Assembly (NCBI GenBank): GCA_030654195.1
Contig: JAURXV010000080.1
Coordinates: forward strand, 1 to 49,252
DNA length: 49,252 nucleotides
From: Syntrophales bacterium
GTDB taxonomy: Bacteria > Desulfobacterota > Syntrophia > Syntrophales > UBA5619
Direction of reading: 5' to 3'
Positions 7,620 through 15,898 of this stretch are shown piece after piece; position 1 is the stretch's first letter, and each line of letters opens with the position of its first letter. The notes under the pieces are model-generated. The model worked only from the letters and a program-made list of their open reading frames with translations. It was not told the origin of the DNA and made no database searches. Position numbers and translations under genes: made by a program.

Positions 7620-8512
7620 AAGACGATCCTCGCTTCCAGGAATATCGCCAGGATCAGAAGAATACCAAAAACGGTATCAAACTGGGCTGTCAACGCATCG
7701 GCCATATCGGGGATCTTTTCCCGGAAGGTTTTAAGAAGGGTCACGGCCTTGGGCACGGAGAGGAAGATCAACAGCCCCCAGATGCTCATGATTCCCGTAA
7801 TGATCATCCCGAGCACGCAGGCATAGGCCAGTACAATGAGCCCGGCAAAGAGCTGGTAACTTCGGCTGCTGCCGAGCATGATGCTTAATGTCTTGATATT
7901 CTGGCGTGAATCGTAGTCGATGTCTCTCATATTGTTGGCAAAGAGGACCAGGGCGACGAGAACCCCGAAAGGAATCGAAATATAGAGGGCCTTGAGGGAA
8001 AGGGTTTGCCGTTGAACCGCGTAGGCGCCTTCGACCATCAGGGGGCCCCACATCATGAAGACGGCAAGCTCGCCGAATGCGCGGTACTTGAATTTAATGG
8101 GGCCGGCTGTGTAAAAAATGCATGCAATAAGCCCGATCAGACCGATCCAAAGGATATGCCAGGAGCGGATCAATGCTGCCGTGATTCCGACGGCGGCGGT
8201 TATAACCAACAGGATGGCGGCTTCCGCCAAGAGTTGGCGAGGCGTCAGCATCCCGGAGATAATGGGCTGGGGCCGGTATTTCGCGGTGGGTGAATCCTTC
8301 TGGTCGATCCCATAAAGCGTGTCAAAGTAATCGTTGATCACATTGGCGGAGGCGTGGAATGCGACCATGCCCGCGGCCGTCAGGAAAAACCAAACCCATG
8401 ACACCGATCCTTCTTCGGCTGCCAGGAGCGTCCCCACGGAAACGGAGATGCAGGACATCGTGAAGGACCAGGGACGGGTGGCGATGAAATATTTCTCTAA
8501 AGATTTGAACAT
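7616..8512 (-). CDS. UbiA-family prenyltransferase (MenA-like)
   Basis: A 298-residue integral membrane prenyltransferase. The first Asp-rich motif NDYFDTLYGID is at residues 60-70, and a second motif (NMRDIDYDSRQNIKTL) lies near residue 190, with about eight hydrophobic helices. The second motif and the MenA-style N-terminus (YFIATRPWSF) favour transfer of a polyprenyl chain to dihydroxynaphthoate, i.e. menaquinone synthesis, but substrate assignment within UbiA proteins is uncertain. A polyprenyl diphosphate synthase gene occurs elsewhere in the window (25347-26315), which would supply the side chain. Translationally coupled to the CPBP protease downstream. Confidence 0.8.
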   Translation of the reverse strand: MFKSLEKYFIATRPWSFTMSCISVSVGTLLAAEEGSVSWVWFFLTAAGMVAFHASANVINDYFDTLYGIDQKDSPTAKYRPQPIISGMLTPRQLLAEAAILLVITAAVGITAALIRSWHILWIGLIGLIACIFYTAGPIKFKYRAFGELAVFMMWGPLMVEGAYAVQRQTLSLKALYISIPFGVLVALVLFANNMRDIDYDSRQNIKTLSIMLGSSRSYQLFAGLIVLAYACVLGMIITGIMSIWGLLIFLSVPKAVTLLKTFREKIPDMADALTAQFDTVFGILLILAIFLEARIVF

Positions 8513-8536
8513 AGATGGATACCCGATTCTTTAAGT

Positions 8537-8566
8537 TTCGCAGTATACGTCGCCGTATCGTGCGAA
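8537..8566. terminator. Candidate hairpin terminator downstream of icd
   Basis: TTCGCA (8537-8542) and TGCGAA (8561-8566) form an outer stem, and ATACG/CGTAT form an inner one. On the plus strand it is followed by GGGTTTTTT; on the minus strand, the direction icd is transcribed, the A-run lies before it and only a few T follow. It fits the gap between icd and ubiA, but the orientation of the T-run is awkward. Confidence 0.35.
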
Positions 8567-8583
8567 GGGTTTTTTCTGTAAAC

Positions 8584-9798
8584 CTACCCCATGCGGCGCT
8601 TGAGTTCCCGGGCAAGCGTATCGAGAAACTGACCGGTGGTTTCCCATTTCTGACCGCCGCCGATCATGATCGCCAAATCCTTTGTCATATGGCCGGCCTC
8701 GACCGACTCGACGCAGACCCGTTCCAACGTTTCGGCGAAGTGGATCAGATCGGGGGTGTCGTCCAACTGGCCGCGGTGGATCAGGCCGCGCGTCCAGGCG
8801 AAGATCGAGGCGATCGGATTGGTCGAGGTTTCCCTGCCGGCCTGGTGTTCACGGTAGTGGCGGGTCACCGTGCCGTGCGCCGCTTCGGCTTCGAAGGCCT
8901 GTCCGTCCGGGCTCATCAGCACGGAGGTCATCAGGCCGAGCGAGCCGTAGCCTTGGGCCACGGTATCGGACTGCACGTCGCCGTCGTAATTCTTGCACGC
9001 CCAGAGGTAGCCGCCGCTCCACTTGAGGTTGCAGGCGACCATGTCGTCGATCAGGCGGTGTTCGTACGTGAGACCGGCGGCCTTGAAACTGTCGACAAAC
9101 TCGGCGTCGAAGATCTCCTGGAAGAGGTTCTTGAAGCGGCCGTCGTAGATCTTGAGGATCGTGTTCTTGGTCGAAAAATAGACCGGATATCGGCGTGCAA
9201 GGCCGTAGGTGAAACAGGCGCGCGCGAAGCCGGCAATCGACTCGTCCGAGTTATACATCGCCATGGCCGCGCCGGAGCCGGTGGCTCTGTACACCTCTTT
9301 CTCGATCGCCGGGCCGCCGCCTTCCGGAACAAAGATCAGCTTCAGCGTCCCTTTGCCCGGGTAGAGGAATTCGCTGGCCCGGTACTGGTCGCCGAAGGCG
9401 TGGCGCGCCACGATGACCGGTTTGTCCCAATGGGGAATCAGGCGGGGCACATTTTTGCAGATGATCGGCTCGCGGAAGATGGTTCCGTCCAAAATATTCC
9501 GGATGGTTCCGTTCGGAGAGCGCAGCATTTCGGGTGAGCCGAATTCCCGGACGCGGCCTTCGTCGTGGGTGATGGTCGCACACTTGACCGCGACGCCGAA
9601 TTCCTTGGTTGCATGGGCGGAATCGATGGTGACCTGATCCCCGGTCGCATCCCGGTTCTGGATGCCGAGATCGTAATACTTCAGGTCGATGTCGAGGTAC
9701 GGGTAAATCAGTTTCTCTTTGATTTTGGCCCAGATGATCCGGGTCATTTCATCGCCGTCCATCTCGACGACGGGATTCTTGACTTTGATTTTTGCCAT
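8584..9798 (-). CDS. icd: NADP-dependent isocitrate dehydrogenase, eukaryote-like homodimeric type
   Basis: Oxidatively decarboxylates isocitrate to 2-oxoglutarate with NADP+. The N-terminus [20 protein letters not shown], the SPNGTIRN substrate loop and [14 protein letters not shown] near the C-terminus are hallmarks of the roughly 400-residue type found in mitochondria and some bacteria, rather than the E. coli type. The likely start is the ATG at 9798 (MAKIKVKN), with GGGGA seven bases upstream. An in-frame ATG six codons earlier (9816) has no better site. Length is about 404 residues, full for the family. It could supply NADPH and glutamate precursor in an anaerobe. Confidence 0.92.
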   Translation of the reverse strand: MAKIKVKNPVVEMDGDEMTRIIWAKIKEKLIYPYLDIDLKYYDLGIQNRDATGDQVTIDSAHATKEFGVAVKCATITHDEGRVREFGSPEMLRSPNGTIRNILDGTIFREPIICKNVPRLIPHWDKPVIVARHAFGDQYRASEFLYPGKGTLKLIFVPEGGGPAIEKEVYRATGSGAAMAMYNSDESIAGFARACFTYGLARRYPVYFSTKNTILKIYDGRFKNLFQEIFDAEFVDSFKAAGLTYEHRLIDDMVACNLKWSGGYLWACKNYDGDVQSDTVAQGYGSLGLMTSVLMSPDGQAFEAEAAHGTVTRHYREHQAGRETSTNPIASIFAWTRGLIHRGQLDDTPDLIHFAETLERVCVESVEAGHMTKDLAIMIGGGQKWETTGQFLDTLARELKRRMG

Positions 9799-10157
9799 GG
9801 CTGTCCCCGATATCATTGAAATACGGCACGAGTTCGCGAGATGCGAACAAAGCGCGGTCTGCCGGTTCAGTTTTGTCCTGTGCTTTCCGGGTGGTCTATA
9901 GCCGATTTGGCAGCAATGCGCAAGCGGCTTCAGGTGCGAAACTTAGCAGTTGAATTTTTGCTTGTAAAGAGATTTTTGATTGATTGTGATGATGGATATG
10001 GGGTCGGAGACGTACGGTCCTTTGTATAAAAAATAAATGATATCAAATAAATGTATTTTCGGGTGGAACATGAAAATGAAAAGATCTTGACGGTCAATAT
10101 CCTATAGGTTATTGAACTTCCGCCGACAGATTGGTGCAACGAAATGGTGCAAAAAAT
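9799..10157. promoter_or_regulatory. A+T-rich spacer between divergent icd and GntR fragment
   Basis: No gene seen. A weak possible plus-strand promoter is TTGACG (10087-10092), a 17-base gap, and TATTGA (10110-10115) ahead of the GntR fragment. The repeated GGTGCAA (about 10132-10138 and 10146-10152) is a short direct repeat. Presumably the icd promoter also lies here on the other strand, but I cannot point to it. Confidence 0.3.
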
Positions 10158-10436
10158 ATGGTCATCGTTTCCAAAACGAAAAATGTGGCTGTCTATAACA
10201 AACTGCGACAGAGCATCATCAAGGGGAAATTGAAGCCCGGCCAGAAAGTGGTCATGGCTGAGCTTGCGAAGGCTTTCGGGCTGAGCGAGACCCCTGTCCG
10301 GGAAGCGATCAGAAGACTGGAAGGCGAGGAGTATACAAATGCCTGGCAGGCATTACGGAAAGGGAGGAAGAAACATGGATTTTGGAATTGCAGGAAGAAA
10401 AGCCATTGTCGGGGGTGCGAGCGCTGGATTGGGTAA
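10158..10436 (+). pseudogene. Truncated GntR-family regulator (DNA-binding part only)
   Basis: The first 58 or so residues from the ATG at 10158 form a typical GntR winged helix: YNKLRQSIIKGKLKPGQKV, then AELAKAFGLSETPVREAIRR. The similarity stops at about base 10333, right after the DNA-binding domain. The frame then continues as meaningless sequence into the following SDR gene, ending at 10436. The ligand-binding FCD/UTRA domain is missing. The simplest reading is a deletion that removed the rest of the regulator and brought the SDR gene close. A short product that binds DNA but senses nothing cannot be excluded. An in-frame upstream ATG exists at 10131. Confidence 0.7.
10339..10353. promoter_or_regulatory. 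15-base palindrome upstream of SDR gene
   Basis: ATGCCTGGCAGGCAT is a perfect palindrome (7-base arms, central G), 21 bases ahead of the SDR start codon. It could be an operator or a small hairpin in the leader; nothing in the sequence decides between them. Confidence 0.35.
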
Positions 10437-11154
10437 GGCATGCGCGATGTCGTTGGCCCGCGAGGGGGTGGACGTGACCATCGTCGCCCGTACGCTCGCC
10501 AACATCGAGGCCGCGGCAGAGGAAATCCGCGCCGCCACCAGCGCCAACGTGACGCCCGTGGCAGTCGATATCAACACCGATGAGGGGCGGGCCGAGGTGC
10601 TGAGAGCCTGCCCGGCGCCCGATATCGTGGTGAACAACTCGGGCGGACCGCCCAGCGGCAACTTCCGCGACTGGGATCGAGCCGCCTGGATCGCGGCGCT
10701 CAACGGCAACATGCTGGGGGCCATATTCATGATCAAGGACACGGTGGACGGCATGATCGCCCGCAAGTTCGGGCGCATCGTGAACATCACCTCGAGTGCG
10801 GTGAAGGCCCCGATCAGCATCCTCGGGCTTTCGAACGGCGCCAGGTCCGGCCTGACCGGCTTCGTTGCCGGGGTTGCTCGCGAGGTCGCGAAACACAACG
10901 TAACCGTCAACAACCTGCTGCCCGGCGATTTCGATACCGAGCGCCACAAATCCAATACGCAGGCGCTGGCCAAGGTCCAGAACCGATCGTACGAAGAGAT
11001 GCGGGCCATTCGAATCGGTCAGGTCGCCGCGGGCCGATTCGGCGATCCGGCCGAGTTGGGCGAATACTGCGCCTATCTCTGCAGCGTCCAGGCCGGCTTC
11101 ATCACCGGCCAGAACCTGCTGATCGACGGCGGAAAATACCCCGGCACCTTTTAA
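10375..11154 (+). CDS. SDR-family oxidoreductase lacking the usual catalytic Tyr
   Basis: A 259-residue Rossmann-fold short-chain dehydrogenase. The cofactor loop GGASAGLG is close to the N-terminus, NNSGGPP replaces the NNAG motif, and the catalytic-Ser position is kept (NITSSAV). Where SDR enzymes have YxxxK, this protein reads LSNGARSG, so Tyr is absent. This matches the atypical, beta-ketoacyl-ACP-reductase-like subgroup of SDRs that lack the full tetrad. Its reaction is unknown. The ATG at 10375 is chosen because GGGAGGAAG lies directly upstream; a further in-frame ATG at 10339 belongs to the palindrome. Confidence 0.75.
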   Translation: MDFGIAGRKAIVGGASAGLGKACAMSLAREGVDVTIVARTLANIEAAAEEIRAATSANVTPVAVDINTDEGRAEVLRACPAPDIVVNNSGGPPSGNFRDWDRAAWIAALNGNMLGAIFMIKDTVDGMIARKFGRIVNITSSAVKAPISILGLSNGARSGLTGFVAGVAREVAKHNVTVNNLLPGDFDTERHKSNTQALAKVQNRSYEEMRAIRIGQVAAGRFGDPAELGEYCAYLCSVQAGFITGQNLLIDGGKYPGTF

Positions 11155-11250
11155 CCACCTGCCGCCCGGGCGGGAACCGTTCTTCCCGGACACCCAGCGG
11201 TCAGCAAAAAAGCCCGTCATCCACAAAACGCCTTGCCGATCCGAATCCCC

Positions 11251-11285
11251 GAAAGGGGGACAGATTTCAAATCTGTCCCCCTTTC
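11251..11285. repeat. GGGGACAGATTT palindrome, copy 4
   Basis: Perfect 17-base arms around C11268: GAAAG plus the core GGGGACAGATTT on the left, and the complement on the right. Confidence 0.88.
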
Positions 11286-11313
11286 CTTGCCGGGTTACAT
11301 GCGGCGATTATCT

Positions 11314-11338
11314 GGGGACAGATTTCAAATCTGTTCCC
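11314..11338. repeat. GGGGACAGATTT palindrome, copy 5
   Basis: 12-base arms around C11326 with one G-T wobble (AAATCTGTTCCC on the right). It lies only 28 bases from copy 4, making a tandem pair in one spacer. Confidence 0.85.
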
Positions 11339-11554
11339 CCGTTTTGCCGCTCCCATTCGGGTTGCAAAGTCTCACTACCCGTGCGGTCCGATGCCCCAGT
11401 GGATAAAATTCGTAAGCTATTTCCTGATGGATGAATACAAAAGATCGTGGAGGTGTATTTGATAGATTCCATGATATTAATATGTTGCATAAATATTGAT
11501 TTTGGGAGGAGGGGTGAAAGCCATCAAATGGTTGTTTTTCCGGCGAATCGTTGT

Positions 11555-12408
11555 CTATGGCCTATCCGTGTTCTCTCTTCTCTCAGACAAGTTATGAGAC
11601 ACAGGACGATATTTTTGATAACGGGAGGATATATACACCCCTATGATAATGGCAAACGAGTCAAAGACAGAACGGCACAGCAGATCCCATAAAGGGACAA
11701 CAATAAATAATAATGCAAATAGGTTAAAAATAAGCCAATTGAGCCCAAAGACAAGTCCACCAAAAATGGCTGCATGTTGCAAAGAATGTGATGGCCACAG
11801 ATACCTTCCGACCAATCGATACATGATCCCGATCCAGACCCCCATCCCCGCAGTCCATAGAAACGTTGCAAGCGGTCGTGTAACATACGATGACTCGATA
11901 TGAAGGACCGTATAGGAGAAATATCTGACCATGATGTACATTACCGGGATAGTCACCATTGCGGGGAACATGGCGCCCCTATTCTCGTCGCGTTGAAACG
12001 AATCGTTAGCCAGATACTTCCCGAGCAGGAGGCTCAGGAGTATTATTCCGCAACTATCGGCGATTCCGGTATACAGTTCGCTGAAAAAGGAAACAGGACA
12101 TAGCCTTCAATCATGCCAACGAGATACATCCCACCCAATGCGAGTCCAAATTGTCCTCCCTTACGGAAGCCAGTGCCTTCAAGCCTGTTCTGGATCCACC
12201 GGAATATCACACCCATCACACAGAAAGTGAAGGCAAGCGCCATCGTTGCCACCGGTGGAAACCAGCCGGATGTTATTACAATGCTTTGAGGCTTGGTGCT
12301 TAGATTCATCAACGGGTCATTATGGACTTGATGGAGAAGTAAAGTAAGGACTGTACTTGCAATGATGATGAGAATGAATTTCCAAATCTGTTGTGTCTGT
12401 GCTTTCAT
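11555..12408 (-). pseudogene. Polytopic membrane protein gene split by a frameshift
   Basis: Two adjacent open frames read as one membrane protein. The first half starts at the ATG at 12408 (MKAQTQQIWKFILIIIAS), has AAGGAAC upstream, and stops in frame at 12043. The second half, which in the track-like sense starts at 11971, can be read continuously upstream of that ATG. It joins the first frame at the run of five A (plus strand 12084-12088), giving EGYVLFPF followed by FSELYTGIADSCGI. A single-base indel in that homopolymer would make one protein of about 285 residues with six or so hydrophobic helices. I do not recognise the family. It is the last gene of the PadR-controlled operon. Confidence 0.6.
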
Positions 12409-12418
12409 GTTATGTTCC

Positions 12419-13096
12419 TTACTGAACGGATTTTGTGAACGCCGACTCTTCGGCCCAGATGCGGATGGCCTTCCAATCACGGAAATCTCCTTCCGGTGTC
12501 CCCTTGGACTTCAGAATCTTTTTGTTGATCCAGGAAAGATTGTTGTAGTCCAGCGCTCCTGCGAAAGCGCCAATTCCCACCGGCTTTATTTCCGGTATAG
12601 CCTTAAGGACAGGGTCTAAATAAGCCAGCACCTTAGCCTTATTCTCTTCGGTCGGCTTGCACAGGGTCATGCATGCCAGAAAATAGGCCACAGGAACCTG
12701 GCGCAATATTTCACGGTTCGTCTTCACGAAATCCATTGCATCAGGCAGCCATTCACCCATGTAAATAGCGCTACCTATGATGACCCCCTGATATGAACTC
12801 AGGTTAACGGCATTTTTCATCAAGAGAACATCTACAGCCGCCCCTTTGCCGCACAGTGCTTTCCCGATAGCCTCAGCAACGCCTCCGGTAGAGCCATACT
12901 TGCTAGCATAAACCACCAATATTTTCTTGTTGACTATACCATTACCTCCGCATTTTGATTCAGGAAATTCTATTGCTGCGGCGTGACTCAAGGTCGAGGG
13001 CAGCAAATCCCACAGGGACAATGCACTGATTATTCCTCCCGCTATTGCCAAGAAGTCCCGACGTTTCATTTTCCTTTCGCTATCCCTGTTTTCCAT
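12419..13096 (-). CDS. Flavodoxin-domain protein with Tat-like signal
   Basis: A 225-residue protein. The N-terminus carries KMKRRDFLAIAGG followed by a hydrophobic stretch ending SHAAA. This resembles a twin-arginine export signal (RRxFL). The rest is a flavodoxin fold related to the HemG/flavodoxin_5 group: ILVVYASKYGSTGGVAEAIG is the FMN phosphate-binding loop, and IIGSAIYMGEWLPDAMDF is the second flavin loop. If the signal works, this would be an exported FMN protein that accepts electrons at the outer face of the membrane. An alternative start is the ATG at 13069, which would put the RR pair at residues 3-4. It lies ten bases from the next gene of the operon. Confidence 0.75.
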   Translation of the reverse strand: MENRDSERKMKRRDFLAIAGGIISALSLWDLLPSTLSHAAAIEFPESKCGGNGIVNKKILVVYASKYGSTGGVAEAIGKALCGKGAAVDVLLMKNAVNLSSYQGVIIGSAIYMGEWLPDAMDFVKTNREILRQVPVAYFLACMTLCKPTEENKAKVLAYLDPVLKAIPEIKPVGIGAFAGALDYNNLSWINKKILKSKGTPEGDFRDWKAIRIWAEESAFTKSVQ

Positions 13097-13155
13097 TGGT
13101 GTGTTCTTCCTTTTCTTTGTTCAACTATTTTTCCCGCCCTACTGTTTACGATAGT

Positions 13156-14217
13156 TTAATTTCTGGCAAACAGATTCTTCATATTCATCATCAGCGTCAT
13201 GTCGCCTTCCGCCTTGTATTTCCCTTCCAGAAAAGCCTGCTGGCCGTCAATTTCTTTATTCACAATGGCCAGCCATACCTCCGATGGAGTTTTGATCGTT
13301 ACAGTGGGATGGGCATGACTTCCTTCGTTAAAAGTGCATTTATCATTTTCGATGGCTAAAAACCAGTTCCCGGGTTGCTTTCCTGTCACCTCAAACTGAA
13401 CCACCGCTTTCAGCCCGGGTTTTACCTGTGGATTATACATTGCCGCCATGCCACGTAATACAAGCCTCATATCACCTATGGCATTGGCATTTCCTTTTCG
13501 AGCCACCTGATCCGCGCCAATTTGGCTATCCCAAAACAAATTGGCCATTGCGACTATTTCTTCGGCAGGAAGAACAGGTTTCTGGACTATCTCTTCTGTT
13601 TCTTTGGATACCCGGCCATCCCTCACCACTTCGACCCCCGCCCGGAACACTGCCTCAAATATTTTTTTAGACATCCCGCGTAAAGCTTCTTGCCGCAGCA
13701 ATTCCCCAGCCGGCACCAGTATTTCTCCAACCAAGGGCACATATCCGTTTTCTTCCATAGTCTGAAAGACTTTTCGCATACCGTCAAAATGTTTAACTTC
13801 AGGAAAACCGCAATTGGAAATGAGAACCATTTTGCGCTTTGTTTCATATCTTGTGGGATGCCGATGAGCGTTGCCGACCTTGATAATGTGCGGATCAAGC
13901 AGCGGCAGCATCCGTTCCTGAAAAGCCTTCAGCAGCGCGGTCATGTTATAATTGTAAAGCGGCGTCGCATAAACGATGATGTCACATTCGCGGACTTTCA
14001 ACAGCAATTCCGCCATGTCATCTTTAATCGCGCAAACACCGGGTGTTTTTGTCCAGCAGGTAAAACATCCCAGGCATGGTTTGATCTTTTTTTCTTTGAG
14101 ATAGATCGTTTCTGCTTGCGCGCCGGCGCTGAGAGCTCCTTTCAAAAACTCTTGCAGCAGTAATTCCGTGTTGCTGACTTTCGGCCGCGGGCTTCCTTGA
14201 ATTGCTAATATTTTCAT
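13156..14217 (-). CDS. NADPH-dependent FMN reductase fused to SCP2 lipid-binding domain
   Basis: 353 residues in two domains. Residues 1 to about 190 form an iron-sulfur flavoprotein/NADPH-FMN reductase fold starting MKILAIQGSPRPKVSNTE. It contains the CLGCFTCWTKTPGVC cysteine stretch seen in that group and YATPLYNYNMTALLKAFQER as FMN loop. Residues from about 245 to 350 form an SCP2 sterol-carrier-like domain (VVQFEVTGKQPGNWFLAIEN ... EGKYKAEGDMTLMMNM), which is homologous by eye to the C-terminus of the membrane protein at 16647-17624. The start at 14217 has GAAAGGAG upstream; an earlier in-frame start at 14283 lacks one. It is likely cytoplasmic. Combining a flavin reductase with a lipid-binding domain suggests redox chemistry on a hydrophobic substrate, but that is inference. 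Confidence 0.8.
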   Translation of the reverse strand: MKILAIQGSPRPKVSNTELLLQEFLKGALSAGAQAETIYLKEKKIKPCLGCFTCWTKTPGVCAIKDDMAELLLKVRECDIIVYATPLYNYNMTALLKAFQERMLPLLDPHIIKVGNAHRHPTRYETKRKMVLISNCGFPEVKHFDGMRKVFQTMEENGYVPLVGEILVPAGELLRQEALRGMSKKIFEAVFRAGVEVVRDGRVSKETEEIVQKPVLPAEEIVAMANLFWDSQIGADQVARKGNANAIGDMRLVLRGMAAMYNPQVKPGLKAVVQFEVTGKQPGNWFLAIENDKCTFNEGSHAHPTVTIKTPSEVWLAIVNKEIDGQQAFLEGKYKAEGDMTLMMNMKNLFARN

Positions 14218-14249
14218 TTTTTTACTCCTTTCTATATTGATCAAACGCA

Positions 14250-14705
14250 TCAGGGTTGTTTTAGTAAAACCCGAACAGCCCACCCGTTCTTCAGGTGATA
14301 CGATTTTTCGATGTCGAGCACGGCAGGATTGCTGCTTGCGAGTGTTGCTTTCCCCGTAGCCGTATTCAATGTGACGATAAAGTCTTCCTTGCCGTCACTA
14401 TTATAATCGAAGCCCTCGCTAATTACCTGCGGCAATCCGGCTGCCGGTGCCCAGTTAATTTGAATAAAACCCTCTTTGGTCTGGCCGATCAGAGCGTCGA
14501 AAACAGGACGGTGCATGGCTGTCTTGTAATTTCCATGATCTACAGTCTTTATGATTTCGCCACCCGAATACCGGGGGTTGACAGTAATGCCTGTTGTAGC
14601 GACCAGTGCCCGGCTGAAGTAACTTTGTCCAAAGAATGTAGCCAGGGCGATGATGATGGCGGCCACCGCCCATATATAGCCCAAAAATGATTTTAATTTT
14701 TTCAT
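14250..14705 (-). CDS. Membrane-anchored small protein, unknown family
   Basis: About 151 residues from the ATG at 14705 (MKKLKSFLGYIWAVAA), chosen for the AGAGGAGA site just upstream. One N-terminal membrane helix (residues 9-28) is followed by a soluble, probably extracytoplasmic domain. A D-x-N-x-D-G-x-x-D loop (DYNSDGKED) resembles a calcium-binding FG-GAP/EF-hand-like turn. No cysteines or haem motifs are seen. A longer frame reaching 14936 overlaps the upstream ferredoxin gene and is not credible. It sits 17 bases after the polyferredoxin gene, so it may be an accessory subunit of that membrane protein. Confidence 0.65.
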   Translation of the reverse strand: MKKLKSFLGYIWAVAAIIIALATFFGQSYFSRALVATTGITVNPRYSGGEIIKTVDHGNYKTAMHRPVFDALIGQTKEGFIQINWAPAAGLPQVISEGFDYNSDGKEDFIVTLNTATGKATLASSNPAVLDIEKSYHLKNGWAVRVLLKQP

Positions 14706-14722
14706 AGATTCTCCTCTCTTCA

Positions 14723-15898
14723 TTAAAACATGCTTCCGGTAATGATAAGTTTGATCGTCTTGACGATAGCGTCCTGAACAAAGCCTCCCGACATGGTCGC
14801 CAGAAAAATAAAAGCCGGATAGATAAAAAGGCGCCGGTAAATTTCGACTCTGCCGCCAGTCAATGGGGTTCCGCTTATATGATAGAAAATGGCGTTCTGT
14901 TTGCAGGCGTCGATGCATTTGCCGCATTTCATGCAAGTTATCGCTGTCTTTCCTTTGGCAATCGTTTCTTCATTGATGGAAAATGTCGGGCATGTTTGGA
15001 TACACTTTTTGCACTTTATGCATTTTTCAGGATCGACACGAACATTGAAAACATTAATCTTGTTGGTCAAGGACTGGAAAGCACCCATGGGGCAGAACAG
15101 ACTGCACTGGATCCGCCGTTTAGTCAGGGCCGGCAAAACCATGACCAGCGCGATAAACAGAGAAATAAATATGATAGCCTGAATAACGGTTTTAACGGAT
15201 GTGATTTCCGGATACTCCGTCACTGTTTTGAAAGGACAGAGCCACTGGCAGTAGAAGGGCGCAAGGGTTACAGCCGACGCCAGAACGATCAGAAGAAGAA
15301 CGGTATAAGGAAGATAATTCCACTTTGGATTGACATCTTTGATTCTGGCTTTTTTGAACAGCCGGGAAAAGCCCTCATCCAGGCCGCCGAAAAAACAAAC
15401 CCAACTGCAAAAACCCCGCCCTAGAGCAATAGTAGCTCCTGTCCATAGCACAAACATGCTGACGATAGCGTATTTAGTTCCGATGATCGTACCTGGGAAA
15501 ATGATTGTCTTGGTCAGGGCGGCGGGAATCAGAGTCATCGGAATGACGATATGGCAGCATGGCGCCAGACCTTCGATGATGTCGGCGGGGCTTAATGCCA
15601 TGCTGCCTCTTACCTCAATAAGATTGGCGATGAAGGAGACGACAAAACAAACAGCATAGGTCACAAAGAGAATGGAGCGCCAACGGTCAGTTTCTCCGGT
15701 GCGAATCATGAGAAAGAAGATGACATTGATAAAAACAAAGGTTAAAATAAAAGCAGTCAAACGCGCCGGCTCCGTCGGTAGCATGCCGTTGGACAACATT
15801 ATAACCGTTATGATCATCATGGGAAGGCATAGAAGCAGTGTCTTTAATATGCCCGGTTGTTGAGTTGCAGGAACAATGCCTGCCGTATCTTTATTCAT
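14723..15898 (-). CDS. NapH/MauN-like membrane polyferredoxin
   Basis: A 391-residue integral membrane iron-sulfur protein with at least six hydrophobic helices. Cysteine motifs in order: GRGFCSWVCFFGG, CQWLCPF and CSLFCPMGAF (the NapH-type cytoplasmic-loop CxxxC(P) signatures), then two ferredoxin-type sets, CIKCKKCIQTCP and CMKCGKCIDACK. The last set lacks the usual Pro. Relatives pass electrons between the quinone pool and redox partners at the membrane. The gene overlaps the CcdA-like gene upstream by four bases (ATGA arrangement). Beside flavoproteins and a thiol carrier, it is the likely electron-transfer core of the operon. Confidence 0.85.
   Translation of the reverse strand: MNKDTAGIVPATQQPGILKTLLLCLPMMIITVIMLSNGMLPTEPARLTAFILTFVFINVIFFLMIRTGETDRWRSILFVTYAVCFVVSFIANLIEVRGSMALSPADIIEGLAPCCHIVIPMTLIPAALTKTIIFPGTIIGTKYAIVSMFVLWTGATIALGRGFCSWVCFFGGLDEGFSRLFKKARIKDVNPKWNYLPYTVLLLIVLASAVTLAPFYCQWLCPFKTVTEYPEITSVKTVIQAIIFISLFIALVMVLPALTKRRIQCSLFCPMGAFQSLTNKINVFNVRVDPEKCIKCKKCIQTCPTFSINEETIAKGKTAITCMKCGKCIDACKQNAIFYHISGTPLTGGRVEIYRRLFIYPAFIFLATMSGGFVQDAIVKTIKLIITGSMF

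Larger units (their letters stand above)
11155..11554. other. Gene-free spacer with two palindromes
   Basis: About 400 bases between the SDR gene and the end of the leftward operon. It contains a CCGCCCGGGCGG palindrome right after the SDR stop and two GGGGACAGATTT-family palindromes. The remainder becomes A+T-rich toward 11500. No gene is supported. Confidence 0.6.

Noticed and set aside
14706-14936. N-terminal extension of the membrane-anchored protein
   Set aside because: It overlaps the polyferredoxin gene in another frame, and the ATG at 14705 has a clear ribosome-binding site.
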